Numbered from the stretch's first letter, positions 37,691 to 50,270 are shown. The stretch is 64,000 nucleotides of DNA from Niebla homalea (GCA_019925105.1 JAHGAU010000003.1:744001-808000); one strand, 5' to 3'. The notes: generated from the letters alone by a model not told the origin. Numbers and translations are program-made.

Positions 37691-38916
37691 ATTTGTTACC
37701 AACAAAAAAATGCTTTTGCCCCAAGAGTGATCTACCATCAAAAACATTATAAATACTGGTCCCGGACGTAGGTATACCTTCATTAAAGGTCCGGGCAAGT
37801 CCAGAAGGGAACCGGTAGGGTAGTGGTAGAGTATTAAGGCATGGTGGTAAGTGTATATTGAAAAATCGAGAAAAAATTAAGCCGGAAAATTGTCGTGGAT
37901 ACACCCGGTTTATTATTATGAATCTATAAGCTTTAAATCGCTTAAAACCGTAATCTCCGAGGTATTCCTGAAGTCGAGTCTATAGCCGGGTAAATAAGAG
38001 AGTATAAGGCCCGGTGGCCGTAAATTGCTTTAGAAGTAGGTATTATAAGAGTAAAAGGCTTAATATTAAAGCTATATTAGGCTTACTAAAGATAATCGTA
38101 TTAATATTATAAGTAACTAAATAAGAAGGTAGTAAATAAGCTTTAAGATATAACGTATAATATATAGGCTATTATACTTATAGTTTACCTTTTCTTGCTT
38201 AAATCTTAGTATTATAGGTATACGCCGTAACTTAAGTGCTTATTACTGAACCGTCTATAATTAAGTTTACTAAGGAGATTACTATAAGGATAATAGGGAC
38301 GTATTAATATCTTACGGAGTATTATATGAGTTATTATACTATATTAAGGCTTTCTTAGCTATTTATTTAAATCGCTTTTTAAGCTCTTATAATTAAAGCC
38401 GTATATTAATATTGATACTAGCCCTTACTATCTTATTAAGTATTAATTTATACCATTTTTAAGCCTCGTTTTAAAAATATTAATTAACGTATTATGGATT
38501 GATATCGTCGGTAAAAAGGCGGGTAAAGGAGAAAACGTCGTATTTATAAAATATAAATTGGACTTATAAAGTCTTCTTAATTATTAATATACATTTGGGT
38601 ATAAGCCGGTTAAAAAGTCACTTAAATTATTCGTCGGTAAAAGTAAGTACTATTATTATATTAATAATATCGTCGTTTAACCTATTGAAAGGGACGAATT
38701 TAATGTCGGCTTTATTCTTGCCGTATTAATTATTTATCTATTAAATAGATATAGGTAATAGTAACCGGTATAGATTAAAGCTATTAATAAAAAGACTTTC
38801 GCAAACGTTATTATTATCTTACGTATCTTCTACGTTGTCTGAATCTGTAATCTTCGTAATAACGGCTATACGTCTACCATAATGATTGCTGTAATCTTAT
38901 GCTATTGCTACCAAAT

Positions 38917-39084
38917 TGTGGCGTGCTTAGTATAAAGGGTAAAAATGTATGTGATAAGTATGATTGTTGAGTAGCTAACTATGTGGGTGTTGCATATATG
39001 AAGGTGCGCGCCAAGCAAGCGGAACAAGGTAGAGCCGCTCCGCTCCGGTAGGGCTGAGACTCAGCTCCAGCTGAGATCCTAACA
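38917..39084 (-). repeat. 5' LTR of the short LTR element
   Basis: Begins tgtggcgtgcttag and ends gatcctaaca. The near identity to the other LTR indicates a recent insertion or escape from RIP. Confidence 0.9.
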
Positions 39085-41096
39085 TTTTATTTATTAATTA
39101 AAAAGAAGTCTATAGTTTTCCGTATAATTATTAAGGATTTTTATTATTATTATTTTTAAGGTTTTCCTTAATATAAAAAAAAAAAAAAGTTTATAAGACT
39201 TTATTTTAAAATAATTTAACTTAATAAACTTCTTAAAAATAATTATTTTTATTTCCTTAAACTTACGTAAATATTAATTAACGTTAAAGTATACTTAAAA
39301 AAAGTAAATAAAGACCTTCTTAAACGGTAAAGTTATTATTAATAGGAATTTATTAAGAATCTTATTTGGTCCCGGGGCTTTATGCTTTTTTAATTTATTA
39401 ATTATTTTAATTATTATATTTTATATTATTATTTTATTTATTAATATAGGGTTAAAATACGTAACGTTATCAATATCGTTTAAGTTAACTTTTAACGGAA
39501 AAGGGAAAAATATTTTTTAAAAACTTTAATTTTACCGTTAAAGATATTATTTAATATATTATTAAGTTTCTTAAAGGACGGGAATTTAAAAATAAACTTT
39601 AGTTTTTTGCTTTATTCCTTATTATACTTCGTTCACTTTTAAAAATATTATAAAATAAAACCGTTAAGTTATATATTATAAATTAAAAATATATTTACTT
39701 AATTTTTTTAATAATTTTCTTTTTTTCTTTTTAAGTAACCTTTAATTAATTAAGTATTTCTTAATTTTTATACTTAAAAATTTATTTAATTAGCCTTTTT
39801 ACCTTTATAATTACGGTTATATATCCTTTATTTTAATAGGTTTTAATTTTTTAAAAAAGCTTCGTTATTAAGATTATTTTATTAATTATTTCGTTTAATA
39901 TTTTTATTATTTACTTTATAAAAAAGTCGATCCGGTCTTTATTATTTAATTAAAGGAAGTCCGTAAATTATATTGTTATTTCTTCCGCTTTTATATAAAC
40001 CTTTACTTCCTTAACCGTTTTTTACGCCCTCTTTATTAATAATAATAAGGTTATATTAATGGTCGAATTTAAAATTATTTATATCGGTATATAATTTAAG
40101 TTATATTTTGAGTTTTTTCGTAATTTATATATTATAATTACGCCGGCAACTTTTTCCGTATTAGAAGTTAAATTAATCGTTATTTTAAACTTATAACTTT
40201 TTTATATAATAATTTTTTATAATATTAATAATAAGAAGTTAACTTAAACGGTAATTCTTAATAAATTATTTAATTTAATATAATTTATTATATACCCTTT
40301 TTTATTTTATATATAGTAATATAAGTTAAAGTCTTTAAGTAATATATACTTACTTAAAGTAATTAAGATTTTTTTGAGTAGCCGTATTATAAAACGTTTT
40401 TCCTTATTAACCGGCGGCGGGTTATACGTATTATAAATATTAAAATCGCCCTTTAGGTTTTCTTCCTTTATAACGCGGAATATATAAAGGTTTTTATTAT
40501 AATAAATAATATTTTAATTATTTATATTAAACCGCTTATTTATAGAGAAGTATATTTTAATTATCTTATTTCCCTTAAAAATTAAATAAAAACCCTTTTT
40601 CGGGTTAATAAATAAATATATATATAAATTATACGGTAATTTTTATATTATTATAATATTAACGTTTTTACCTTTTTTAAACTTAAATATTATTATTATT
40701 ATTTTAATTCTTTCGTTATAGACGTTATATTATATTATTTTTAAAAGCGTTAATATATTATATATTAACCTTTATAAAAGCTCCCTTTTTTATATCCGTT
40801 TAAGTTTCGGACTTTTTAATTAAAATTAAGCGTTTTTTAACTTAATAATTTTTTAATTATTATTAAAGATATAAAGCGGTTAGCTTTTAAAGTTAAGATT
40901 ATAAAAAGCTTTTTTTTTTAATTTTATCCGTTATCGCTATTTACCTTTTATTATTTAATTAATTAATTTTACGTTTTAAAATTGCCTTTAATTAACCCGT
41001 TAAACCAGTTTTATACGTATTATACCGTTGGATTTTCATAATTATCCGGGTTTCCTTATATTTAATTTCTTTAACTTTTATTATATACTTAAAATC

Positions 41097-41271
41097 TGTT
41101 ATGGCAGTACCTACCCTGGAGCAAGGGCTCCGGGGTAGGGCTTACCCCTGGGGGTGATCCCCCGGGTAGACTACCTTCTCATATATGGTAATAGCGGCTT
41201 ACCCCTAAGCGCTATTACCTACCCCGGATAGCTACTTTTGCCTTGGTGGCCGAGTGGTTATCACCCTAACA
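41097..41271 (+). mobile_element. Solo LTR (copy 2), 175 bp
   Basis: It starts tgttatggcagtacc, ends ccctaaca, and is flanked by a perfect 5-bp duplication aaatc (41092-41096 and 41272-41276). No internal sequence follows, so it is a solo LTR left by recombination between two LTRs or an LTR-only derivative. It is unmutated and GC-rich, with a strong hairpin formed by ggtaatagcg and cgctattacc. Near its right end, tggccgagtggtta matches the tRNA A-box consensus, but no B-box follows. The other copy is at 9841-10008. Confidence 0.85.
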
Positions 41272-43079
41272 AAATCTTATATTAATTATCTTTCCTTATT
41301 ATATATAGCGTATTTAAGTATACCCTTTATAAGCCCCTTAATTATTAATTTTATATATTTATAAGTAGGTATTATAATTTTTAACGTAAATTATATATTT
41401 CGTAATATTAAAATACTTTATAATAATATATTTATAATTTTAATACTTACAATATTAATAAATATCCGCCGTTTTATCTTATAATTAAGTTATCTTAAAA
41501 GATCCCTTTTCAATAATCTTTTTATTTAAAACGTTATTATATATTTTTATTAACGTTATACTTAATATAACGGTAAAATACCTCTTTATACGTCTTAAGG
41601 AATTAAGTCTTTTTATTACCGAAGGAAGCCTATAATTAACGATCTTAAGCTTTGAATAAAAAACTATATTCTTTTTTTCTATATTCCTTAATATAACCTT
41701 TTTCTCGGCTTTTATAAAATATAATAAATATATTTTATTTATTATAACGGTAAATAATTACTTTAAAACTTTAATTAACTTATATTTTCTTTTATTAACT
41801 TAAGCTTTAAACCTTTTTAAGTTTTCTTTTATTTTTAAAGATATTATATTAAAGAGGATATTTTTACTTTATAATTTACGTACCGCGATAATTTATTTTA
41901 TTTACGGTTCCGTTATTACCTTAAAAGCCTTTATTAACTATAATAAATCTATTTCTATAACCGCGTTCTTGTTTTTATTATTAAATAAGCGGATTATTAT
42001 TATTTTCGCCTTTTTTAATATGACCGTTTTTTTTCCCGTTATCCCCTTATTCTCTACCGCGGACACCCTTTTTATTACCCTCGTTATTTAGCTTTCTCTC
42101 GTTTAAAAGGCTGCCGCTTTTATATTTTCACTTTATATACTTAACTTTAAGCCGTTTTCTTTACCCTTTATTAACGTTTTTATTACCGCCTTTTAAAAGC
42201 CTTATAACCGCTCCCTTTCCCTTAGCTTTATTTTTATTTTCGTATAAAAGTCCTTTACGCATTTTAATTTAATTTATAATATTAATTAAGTCTTTAGCGT
42301 AATATCTTTTTATTTTATTATAAAGAGTCCTTTTAAAACCTTTATTACTTCTTTTATTGCCTTTTCGTTTTTACTTACCGGACGACGTATTATCTCCGTT
42401 TTTTTATTTTTAATCCTTTAAGGTTTTATTTTCCTTATTAACTTTATTTCCTTTTTATATACTTTTAATAATACTTTTATTTTCCCGCCCGCCCGTACCT
42501 TTTACCGTTAATACCGTACCGGCCTCCTTACCCCTTTATTTACCTATTACCTCCATAGTATTATTATGTATTTTACGCGCTTTAATATACGTATTTTATT
42601 AACCTTAATTCCCTTATTTATTTTAAGTATTATCCGGCTTATTATTATTATATTATTTATATACGTTATCGCCGTTTCTGTTAATATAAATTACTTACTT
42701 ATTTATTATTTTATTCTTTATTATTATACCGCTTTTACTTATTATATTTAACATACTTCCTTTATTATTACGAAAGCTATACGTATACGTATCGTTTTGG
42801 ACCTCTGGGGTCCCTTTATTTATCGCCATTCTTTTCTAAGGCAATATATAGAAAGTTATAAATAAATATAATATAACTTAAAATATAATAATATTAAAAG
42901 TAATATTTCATTATAAAGGGAGTTAGAAAAGGGAAAACATAAAAGATATTAAACTTACGGATAAATATATAAAGGAAAAAAAAACATTAAAAGGGCTACT
43001 TAAGGGTGGAATTAACTCGTATACACTTTAAAAAGGAAGGGTATAACGGATTACTATAGCAAGTAACCTATACCTTATA

Positions 43080-43225
43080 AACTTATATGGGGGCTGCGGC
43101 CCATCTTCAATTGCACTCCATTGTTACCTGCTATTTCATCACTTTTGCTCTTTCATTGCTTCCCATCTTTTCAGTAATATTTTTTACAAGCTTTTTAAAG
43201 CTCCCCTATAGCAGTGGTCTTTTAT
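43080..43225. other. Unmutated single-copy pocket
   Basis: Here CpA and TpG are common again (for example ttgcactccattgttacc), unlike the surroundings. The pocket is not repeated elsewhere in the window, which fits unique DNA that RIP spared, or a short low-copy insertion. I see no open frame or RNA gene in it. Confidence 0.5.
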
Positions 43226-43379
43226 TTTTCTTATAACGGTAATTTTTTCGCGGTAAAATACCTTAGAAAATTATATTTATAGCCTTAAATATACAATATT
43301 TACTCCCTTAAATTATAAAGCCGGCGTAATAACGGCGAGCTCCTTTATATCCTAAATTATCCTTTATATAATCCCCCGG

Positions 43380-43485
43380 AATACGTAATTTCGTCCGGGT
43401 ATATTCCGGGGTAAATATCGGTTTTTACGATTTACCTTTTTTTTAAAATATTTTTTTAACCTTTTTACCTTATATATTAAATTTA
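43380..43485 (-). repeat. Dispersed module, copy 2
   Basis: Matches 11400-11505, with atttcgtccggg, ttccgggg and tatattaaatttacatta in the same order. Here it lies in the oldest layer, outside any recognised element. Confidence 0.7.
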
Positions 43486-43744
43486 CATTAAAACGTATTC
43501 TTAGGTTCCTTAGGACTAATAATGGCCTCTTTATAAATGGCTTAAAGTTTACTTTAAGTAACTTAAAGATAAAACTATAAAATTATTAATATTATTAACG
43601 AGGCTTCAGTTAATATAAGGACGTTTCAGGGGTATTTTAAGGTTAAGTGCCTTACGGAACCCTTTAAATGGCTAATATGATAAAGGCTTTATTAAGCCGT
43701 TAACGACTTATTTATACGTTAGGATATATTTTAAATTTACTTAA

Positions 43745-43830
43745 TTTGTTAGCAGCTAGCGCTATCTCTGCGCCGGCGTTATAGTGGTGCGCCACACTGC
43801 TGCGCCAAGGTAGGCCGTTAGGCCTTAATA
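43745..43830. other. GC-rich palindromic patch
   Basis: An unmutated stretch with several dyads, including tggtgcgcca and gcgccggcg. It could be the end of an older element or an unmutated scrap of host DNA. No partner repeat was found in the window. Confidence 0.4.
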
Positions 43831-43945
43831 AAGGGCCTTAGTAACGGCCTTAGTATACGTTATTTATAAGCCGTAGCTTAATAGGCGTAAAACGGGGTAA
43901 TTATTACCTTTACCTTAAGTAAAGGCTATGCCTTAGTTCTTTTTT

Positions 43946-44156
43946 TAAATTTAAGAGGTATAAGTCGGTTAATTTAATCTATCTGAGAGATTTAACTAAG
44001 TCCAAGAATTCCGCGCTAACCCGATTAGGTAAAACTATTATATCCAACGTTAAATCCGGGACCTCATTATTTTACCTCCTGCGTTATATGTAAGTCTTAT
44101 AGGTTACGTAACCAGATTACGTAATATCTCTTAATGCTCTTTTCTTGGATTTTAAT
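43946..44156 (-). repeat. 3' LTR of Copia element (left copy)
   Basis: 211 bp. The right end next to the interior is mutated (ggattttaata, which is ggatttcgaca in the partner); the left part is better preserved than in the partner. Both copies share aattccgcg and aaatccgggacctc. Confidence 0.85.
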
Positions 44157-44235
44157 ACTCCTACTTAAATTCTTAATAGATCCATATTACTATTAATTAC
44201 TACACTTTAAGGGCCCTTTTAGTACGGCCACTTAT

Positions 44236-44328
44236 AGGGTAAGTATCGTTTTTTAATAAAAATACCCGTTTTAAAAAATATTTTCAACTGTTTTACCTTA
44301 TATACCAAATTTAGATTAAAAAGGGGTT
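44236..44328 (-). repeat. Dispersed module, copy 3 (short)
   Basis: Shares gggtaagtatcgtttttt, the A/T run, and tatataccaaatttagatta with the other two copies, but lacks their outer gtccggg part. It sits in the Copia element's 3' region, a different family from the Gypsy holding copy 1. Confidence 0.65.
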
Positions 44329-44445
44329 AATAATCCTTTATAGTAATAGAAGTTTATATTATAAGTATACTTTTAAAAGTTTTTAAGCTAAGAAATCTAT
44401 ATTACGGGCTTAAATAAACGAAATCTTAAAAAAAGTAATAAGGCT

Positions 44446-44459
44446 ATATATTTATAGTA
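44446..44459. repeat. Left target-site duplication of LINE-B
   Basis: atatatttatagta is repeated exactly at 50257-50270 after the AATC tail. Confidence 0.9.
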
Positions 44460-44484
44460 GATTTTTTTTTTTGGACGGTCGAGA

Positions 44485-46300
44485 ATGGCGACGAACAACG
44501 GGACCCCAGAGGTCAAAAACGATATACGCGTGTATAGCTTAAGTAATAGTGAGGATAATACCTTAAATACGATAAACGGAAGCGGAATAATAATAAAAAT
44601 AAAAAAGGAGGAAAGGTAAGTGGTTTAGGTTAATAGGAACAGTAATAAGTCATATGAATAACGCGATAAATACGAGATAAAAAAACCTTAAATTGAATAG
44701 AGAACTTATAATTAATAAGATACGTATGAAGGAATACGTATAACGCGTAAAAATATTATTATAAAAGGTAATAAATAAAAAGCGGAGGGGACAAGGATAA
44801 TACGCGGGGACGGATAAAGGGTAAGCGGAGGTATAAAAGGCCTTATTAAGTATATATAAACTAGGAAAGAGTTGGGTAAAGATAAAAGGATACCAGGTAG
44901 ATAGGAATAAATTATAAAAAAAGGTAATTACTAAATACGTAAGGAAAAAGTAAAAAAGGAGAAAACGGTAAAGGCACTAAAAGGCCTTTTTATAATTATA
45001 TAAAAGGATATTACGTTAAAGACTTAATTAATATTATAAATCGGATTACGGGGAATAAAAAACTTTTACGTAAATATAAAAAGAAATTTAAGGGAATTAA
45101 AGAGGTTACGCGGAGTTTAAGGGGCGGTAATAAAAATACCGGCGGATGGAAATAAAAGGAGATAAAAAAAAATACGTATAAAGTAAAGAAGCGACGGGGG
45201 AGACTTTAAGGAAGGGAGCGGGGATAAGTTAAGTAATAAAAGCTATAAAAGCGGCGTTAATATTAATAATAAAGGAAATAAAGGCGGAAGAGAAAATAAT
45301 AGCGTTAAGGAAAATGAAAATAATAATTATATAACTATTAAATAAAAAGGAAAAGAATATAATAATAAAAACGAACCTATTATAATTAATAAAGGTATTT
45401 AAAATAATAAAAGAGTTATTAATAGAATAAATTATTACGGTATATAAACTATAAAGTAGGAATATCCTCCTTAATATAACCTTATTAAAGGCGAAAAAGG
45501 GGTTAAAAAAGTTAAAAAGATAAACCGATAAAAAGGGATATAAAACGGTAAAAATATTAAGGCAATCCTTTATTATTACGGTAAATAAAATATATTTAAT
45601 AAGGTTTACGGGGGAGGAAGGGGAAGTTATTTTAAGGCGGATAAAAAAAAAGAATATGGTCTTTTACCTTAGGTTAAAGATTATTAATTATAATTTCCTT
45701 TTTATAATAAAGAAATTAAATGTTTTTAATCGTATAAAGAAATACTTTACGGTTATCTTAAGTGTAACGTTAATAAGGATATATAACGATATCCTTAATA
45801 AAGGGGTAATAAAGGATGGGTTTTTTAAATTAATGAAACCTTAAAACCGGGCAACGGATATTTATTAATACTTTAAATATTAAGGGTATAAATATATTAT
45901 TACGAAATGCCTTAATAATATAAAGTATATAATATATATTAAAGGGTATAATACATATAAATACGCTAATTTAATAATAAAAAGCTTAATAAAGAATATG
46001 TTAAAATACGCGGCGTACAATAATAATAATTACTTAATATAAGACTTATAATATATAATAAGAATAAAAAAGACTTAACGTAAGGAGATTAAGATAACGG
46101 TTAAGGTTTAACGTTATAACTTATATAAATTTAGATTAATAAAATAATTAAAAACGGTTTTAAAACACGAATAAAACTTATTAAACGGGGAAGGGTAAAG
46201 CATAATAACCGATAATATAAAAAAAAGGAAGTTTATAATAATATTAACCTTTAAGGTTAACCGTCCGACCGGGATTATTATTATAGTAAAAAAATTAGGA
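44485..46300 (+). pseudogene. LINE-B ORF1, degraded
   Basis: The frame opens MATNNGTPEVKNDIRVYSLS and runs for about 44 codons to a stop near 44617. This N-terminal part is the best preserved coding segment of the family because the 5' edge has been spared. The remainder is broken by TAA and TAG codons. The end is approximate. Confidence 0.7.
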
Positions 46301-49300
46301 TAAATAACGTTTAACCTTAAAAAAAAATTATTTATATAAATAAAAGTTAATAAAAAGAGCTTAACGGACGTTAATATTTAATATATTTACGTTTTTAAGG
46401 ATAATATAATATAATATACGTAAAGAAGCAGTTAAAGTTATAATATTAATATTTAGATTTAAGGAAGTAAAGGATATTAATATTATAGTAATATAAAAGC
46501 CATTATATAATTTATATATTTATTCTTTAATTAACTTAAAAAATAGTTTTTATTTAGCCTTTAAGGGTAATAAAATAACGCGGATATACTTCTTTATTAA
46601 TAAAAGGTTAAATATAAATAGCTGGGACGTTATTTATTACGGAGGGAATTTATATATATTCTGGATTATATAAAAGGGGGATATTAAGGGTATTTTAAAT
46701 ATTTATAATATATATAATCCGTTATTAACTAATAAAAAAAGACCCTTTATAATCTTATTACTTAAGGATATTATAGTTATACTTAATAAGTATTTTTTAA
46801 TAAAGGACTTTAATCTTTATTACGTTTAATAGAATAAGGATGGTTATACGATTAATTATATTAAATTTAAAGAATTATTAATAATTATTATATAATTTAA
46901 CCTTACGTTATTAACGTTAAAAGGGGCTATTATATAAGAAAGCCGTAAATTTAAAATTACGATTAACTTAATATTTAACTCAGAAGGTATTATTAACTTA
47001 ATTATAATATACGGACCTTAAAAGGACCTAAAATATAGTTTAAATTACGTCTTAATATAAATGATTTTAAATTAATTTATTAATACGATTCCGTTTTTAT
47101 CGTTTAAATAAATGTAAAAAACGGTTAAGGAAACGGAGGTATTAATAAAAATAATAAAAATAATATTTTAATTAATAAAGCTTCCCCGGTTCAATAATAA
47201 GGAATAAATCGATTATTTTATAAAGCGGGTAATAAAGGCTTTAAATAAAGTAATTAACGTTATAATCTTAATAATAAAGTTATTTTAAAGAGTTAAAATT
47301 TATTAAAATAAAAAATATATAAAAACGATTATAAAAATAAAAGCGCTTATAAAATAAGTTATTAAATATAAAAACCGGGAGACGCTTTAACGGTTAAAGG
47401 AAGCTTAAAAGGAAAAAAAAAATCATCTGGAAGATTAAGTAAATATATTTCCGGGCTATAATATATAACTTAACGGTTTCCCCTTATAATATTTAGAAAC
47501 TGGTAAAATACGGTAGGGAATAGAGTAAGAAACTTAAATTTATTTTTAAGTTTTTACCTTTAAAAAGACCAGATAATACGGTAATAAATACTTTTGACGG
47601 TAAAATTAAGGCTTTTAAAGGGACGTTTTTTCCTCCGTTACCGGAAGTTAACTTAATAAATATTAACGGTATAGTATATTTTAAATTAATAATAATAAAT
47701 AAAATAATAACTTAAAAGATAATAATTAAAACGATTAATAAATTAAAGAAGAATAAGGCCTTCAGACTTAACGGTATATTAAATAGGTTCTTATCTATAA
47801 TAACGTTATTATTTAAAAAGGTTTTTATTTATTTATTTTAAGTTTATTTTAATATAAGATATTACCCTTATAAATTTAAGGAAATTAAAATAATTATCCT
47901 TAAGAAGCCGGTTAAAATAAATTATTTAAAGGTAAAATTATATAAACTTATAATATTCCTTTATACGTTAAAAAAAACTTTAAAGACGGTAATTATAAAG
48001 ATCTTAAATAACTATATAGAAGAATATAGGCTATTCTTTAATTAATAAATAAAGGCAAGAAAAAGACGGTTAACGGAAACGGTTCTTAAAGGCTTAATTA
48101 ATAACGTATATATAATATAAAATTATAAGAAAAAATACGTTATAAGTCTTTTTTCCTTAAATATTATAAAGGTATTTAATAAGGTAAATTATTAAAGGTT
48201 ACTATATAATTTACGGAAAAAAGGGATTTTATTTTTTTTTATAAATTAAATAGAAAGTTTCTTAAATAATTAAATAATATTAATTAATTTAAAATAAAAG
48301 ATAAGTATAATAAAGCCTACAATAATAAAGATTCCTTAAAAGTTATTTATTTCCTTAATCCTATTTTTATTCTTTAACGGTTTATTTATTAAAGACTTAA
48401 TAAAGCTGAAATAAAAGGTTTAAATAAAGGGCTTTATTAATAATATTTACCTTTTAATTTATAATACGTTTACTTATATAAACTATTTAAAGTTAAAACA
48501 GGCTTATAAAGTCTGCCTATAATAAGTAAAAATATATAGGGCTTAATTTACCTTATATAAGTATAAGCTTATTTATATAATAAGGAGTTTAAAGTTATAT
48601 AATATAATAACTATAATAGACTTAAGTAATATAACGGTAAAACCGGAAGTTAATATTAAAGTACTTAACTTATAAATTAATAGGAAACTGGATTAAAAGG
48701 ACTATATAAGAAAAATCCAAAAAAAGATGGTTTTATAGGAAAAAGGTTTTACTTACTTTACGGCGTTAACATAAAAAGTTACCTTATAGAAAATTAAAAC
48801 CGTTTATTAAATAATTATAAAGTTTACGATAACGTACGTAATAATTATTTAATACGTACTTAAGGGTACGTTTAAATATAGGAAAAAGCCCGTCCGGTAA
48901 TTATAAAAGGTCTAAAACCGATATTTAAGAGTAATAAATAAAGTATATAAAGCGATTCCCGTCTTAGTACTAAAATCCGAGGTCTTTATATTATTAATAA
49001 AGTTAACCTTAAATTAAATAATCGCTTAAGCAAGGCTTAAAAGGGGTACGAACTTAATTACGTTAATAAAAAATAAACGTATTTATTAGAACTATAAAAA
49101 ACCTTAAATAAAAAAGTATAGGAAGGAAATATTTACTTTTTTTACGGAAGTTAAACTAAAGTAGGTTAAAAATAAAGTTAACTTAACCTACGTTTAAGAA
49201 GTTAACGTAAGAGTATATAAATTCTTATTTAAAGTAAAAACGGTAGAAAAAAAAAAGGCTATAAAAATAAAGTTAGCGGTAATTATTTTATAGACCAAAA

Positions 49301-49915
49301 GGAGGTAAATAGAGCGCTAACGTAAATATAAAGGATCAATCCCTTAAGGGCGATGGTACCCGGCGTTAAATAGCGATAAGGTTATTAATAAATATTTTTA
49401 ACGTTATAAGATTATAAAAAAAGGTAATAACGCATTAATAATTTAACTCCGGATAGGTAAAAACGGTTTAATTTACTTTTTCTCTATCATATACGTTAAT
49501 AACCGGACCGATATTAGCTACAAATATAAATAGTAAAAGCAGAATGCTATATATATATTAATCTCTTATTTACTATTTAAGGAACTTAAATTAAAATTAA
49601 TTAAAAAGGTAGGGATTAACGATTACCGTTAAATACTTATTAATAAAAAAAGTATTAAAACGGCCGTTAAATTTATAATAACTACGGGCTTATTATTATA
49701 ATTTAGCTTAACCAAAGAAATAAAGAAAGTAATTAAGGACTTAATTAAGAAATTTCGCTATTAACTTAAGGGTAAAAAGTAGCGGCGGGAAAACTATACT
49801 TAATAAGGGGTTAAAAAGGCTATAAATACCGGGGTAATATAAAAAGCGATACTATATTAATTAGCAGAGTCATATAAATAAAGTAATAATAATATACGTA
49901 TTAATAAGGGTATTT
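46300..49915 (+). pseudogene. LINE-B ORF2 (endonuclease, RT, RNase H), degraded
   Basis: Equivalent of LINE-A ORF2. The endonuclease GDFNL-type motif survives near 46800-46830 as KDFNLYYV, and the RT block near 48433-48490 reads FINNIYLLIYNTFTYINY, so both catalytic Asp positions are now Asn. An intact protein would perform target-primed reverse transcription. Confidence 0.75.
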
Positions 49916-50270
49916 AATAATATAATCGGAATTTTAAAATTTTAATATTAAATAGACTTATAAGGTAACGGAAAAGCAATAAGTTTAAAAATAACCCTTA
50001 AGTAAATTCAGTCGTAATATTATAGGTTTTCTTAAGAAAAACATATAAATGGATTCTTATTTTCTGGATGGCCGTAGATACTCTTAGCCCTTAAGATGTA
50101 AGTGGAGGCTGGGTAAATACCGGTTTTTATTCTTAACGTTATGGATATCGGGTTTTTTTACGGTTATTAATAAGGTTAAATGGCCGAGTATTAAAGAACG
50201 CCGGAATTAGCTTAATTAGATCCGTAGTATAAATCAATCAATCAATCAATTAATCAATATATTTATAGTA

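Larger units (their letters stand above)
37523..39084 (-). mobile_element. Short non-autonomous LTR retrotransposon, 1,562 bp
   Basis: Two 168-bp direct LTRs (37523-37690 and 38917-39084) enclose 1,226 bp, and a perfect tttta duplication flanks the whole (37518-37522 and 39085-39089). Reading on the minus strand, tggtagcaatagc begins about two bases after the right LTR and resembles a primer-binding site complementary to a tRNA ending in GCTACCA, so minus orientation is preferred. The interior is too short for gag and pol and no motif is recognised. The left 230 bp of the interior and both LTRs are unmutated, while the rest is RIP-degraded. The size suits a TRIM- or LARD-like element. A 107-codon frame across its left end is not convincing. 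Confidence 0.8.
35293..42856 (-). mobile_element. LINE-3, full-length Tad-like LINE with two insertions
   Basis: Minus-strand copy bounded by tataaataaata duplications. It starts with TTGA repeats and the conserved 3' block. The RT catalytic region is near 37110-37140, the endonuclease motif near 40430-40460, and the ORF1 start codon at 42827-42829. The conserved ggacctctggggtcc lies at 42799-42813. Two elements lie inside it: a short LTR element (37523-39084) and a solo LTR (41097-41271). Without them the copy is about 5.8 kb, the same as LINE-A, -B and -4. Confidence 0.9.
42869..43945. other. Oldest layer between LINE-3 and the Copia element
   Basis: Unassigned sequence of about 1.1 kb, mostly AT-rich but with two unmutated pockets (43080-43225 and 43745-43830) and one copy of the dispersed module (43380-43485). 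It continues at 56341 on the far side of the Copia element. No gene or element ends are recognised. Confidence 0.45.
44157..44459 (-). other. Copia 3' region between LTR and LINE-B insertion
   Basis: AT-rich 3' untranslated or RNase H end region. It contains the short copy of the dispersed module at 44236-44328 and ends with the left LINE-B duplication at 44446-44459. Confidence 0.5.
44460..50256 (+). mobile_element. LINE-B, full-length Tad-like LINE, plus strand
   Basis: A 5.8-kb copy inside the Copia element, bounded by a perfect 14-bp duplication. It has the ORF1 start at 44485, the conserved ggaccccagaggtc at 44501-44514, and the AATC tail at 50231-50256. It aligns with LINE-A along its length, differing mainly by transitions. 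It has lost all long frames. Confidence 0.9.

Noticed and set aside
37581..37904. 107-codon minus-strand frame
   Set aside because: It runs across an LTR end and the adjoining leader of a short LTR element; it is open only because this part escaped RIP. No domain or relation to Gag or Pol is seen.
41249..41262. Possible tRNA gene suggested by tggccgagtggtta
   Set aside because: No B-box, anticodon arm or acceptor stem can be formed; the motif is at the end of a solo LTR bounded by a target duplication.
42566..42751. 61-codon plus-strand frame
   Set aside because: Antisense to the start of LINE-3 ORF1, with hydrophobic low-complexity composition.
45656..45844. 62-codon plus-strand frame
   Set aside because: A chance stop-free fragment of decayed LINE-B ORF1. 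It has no independent start and corresponds to a broken stretch in LINE-A near 4047-4230.
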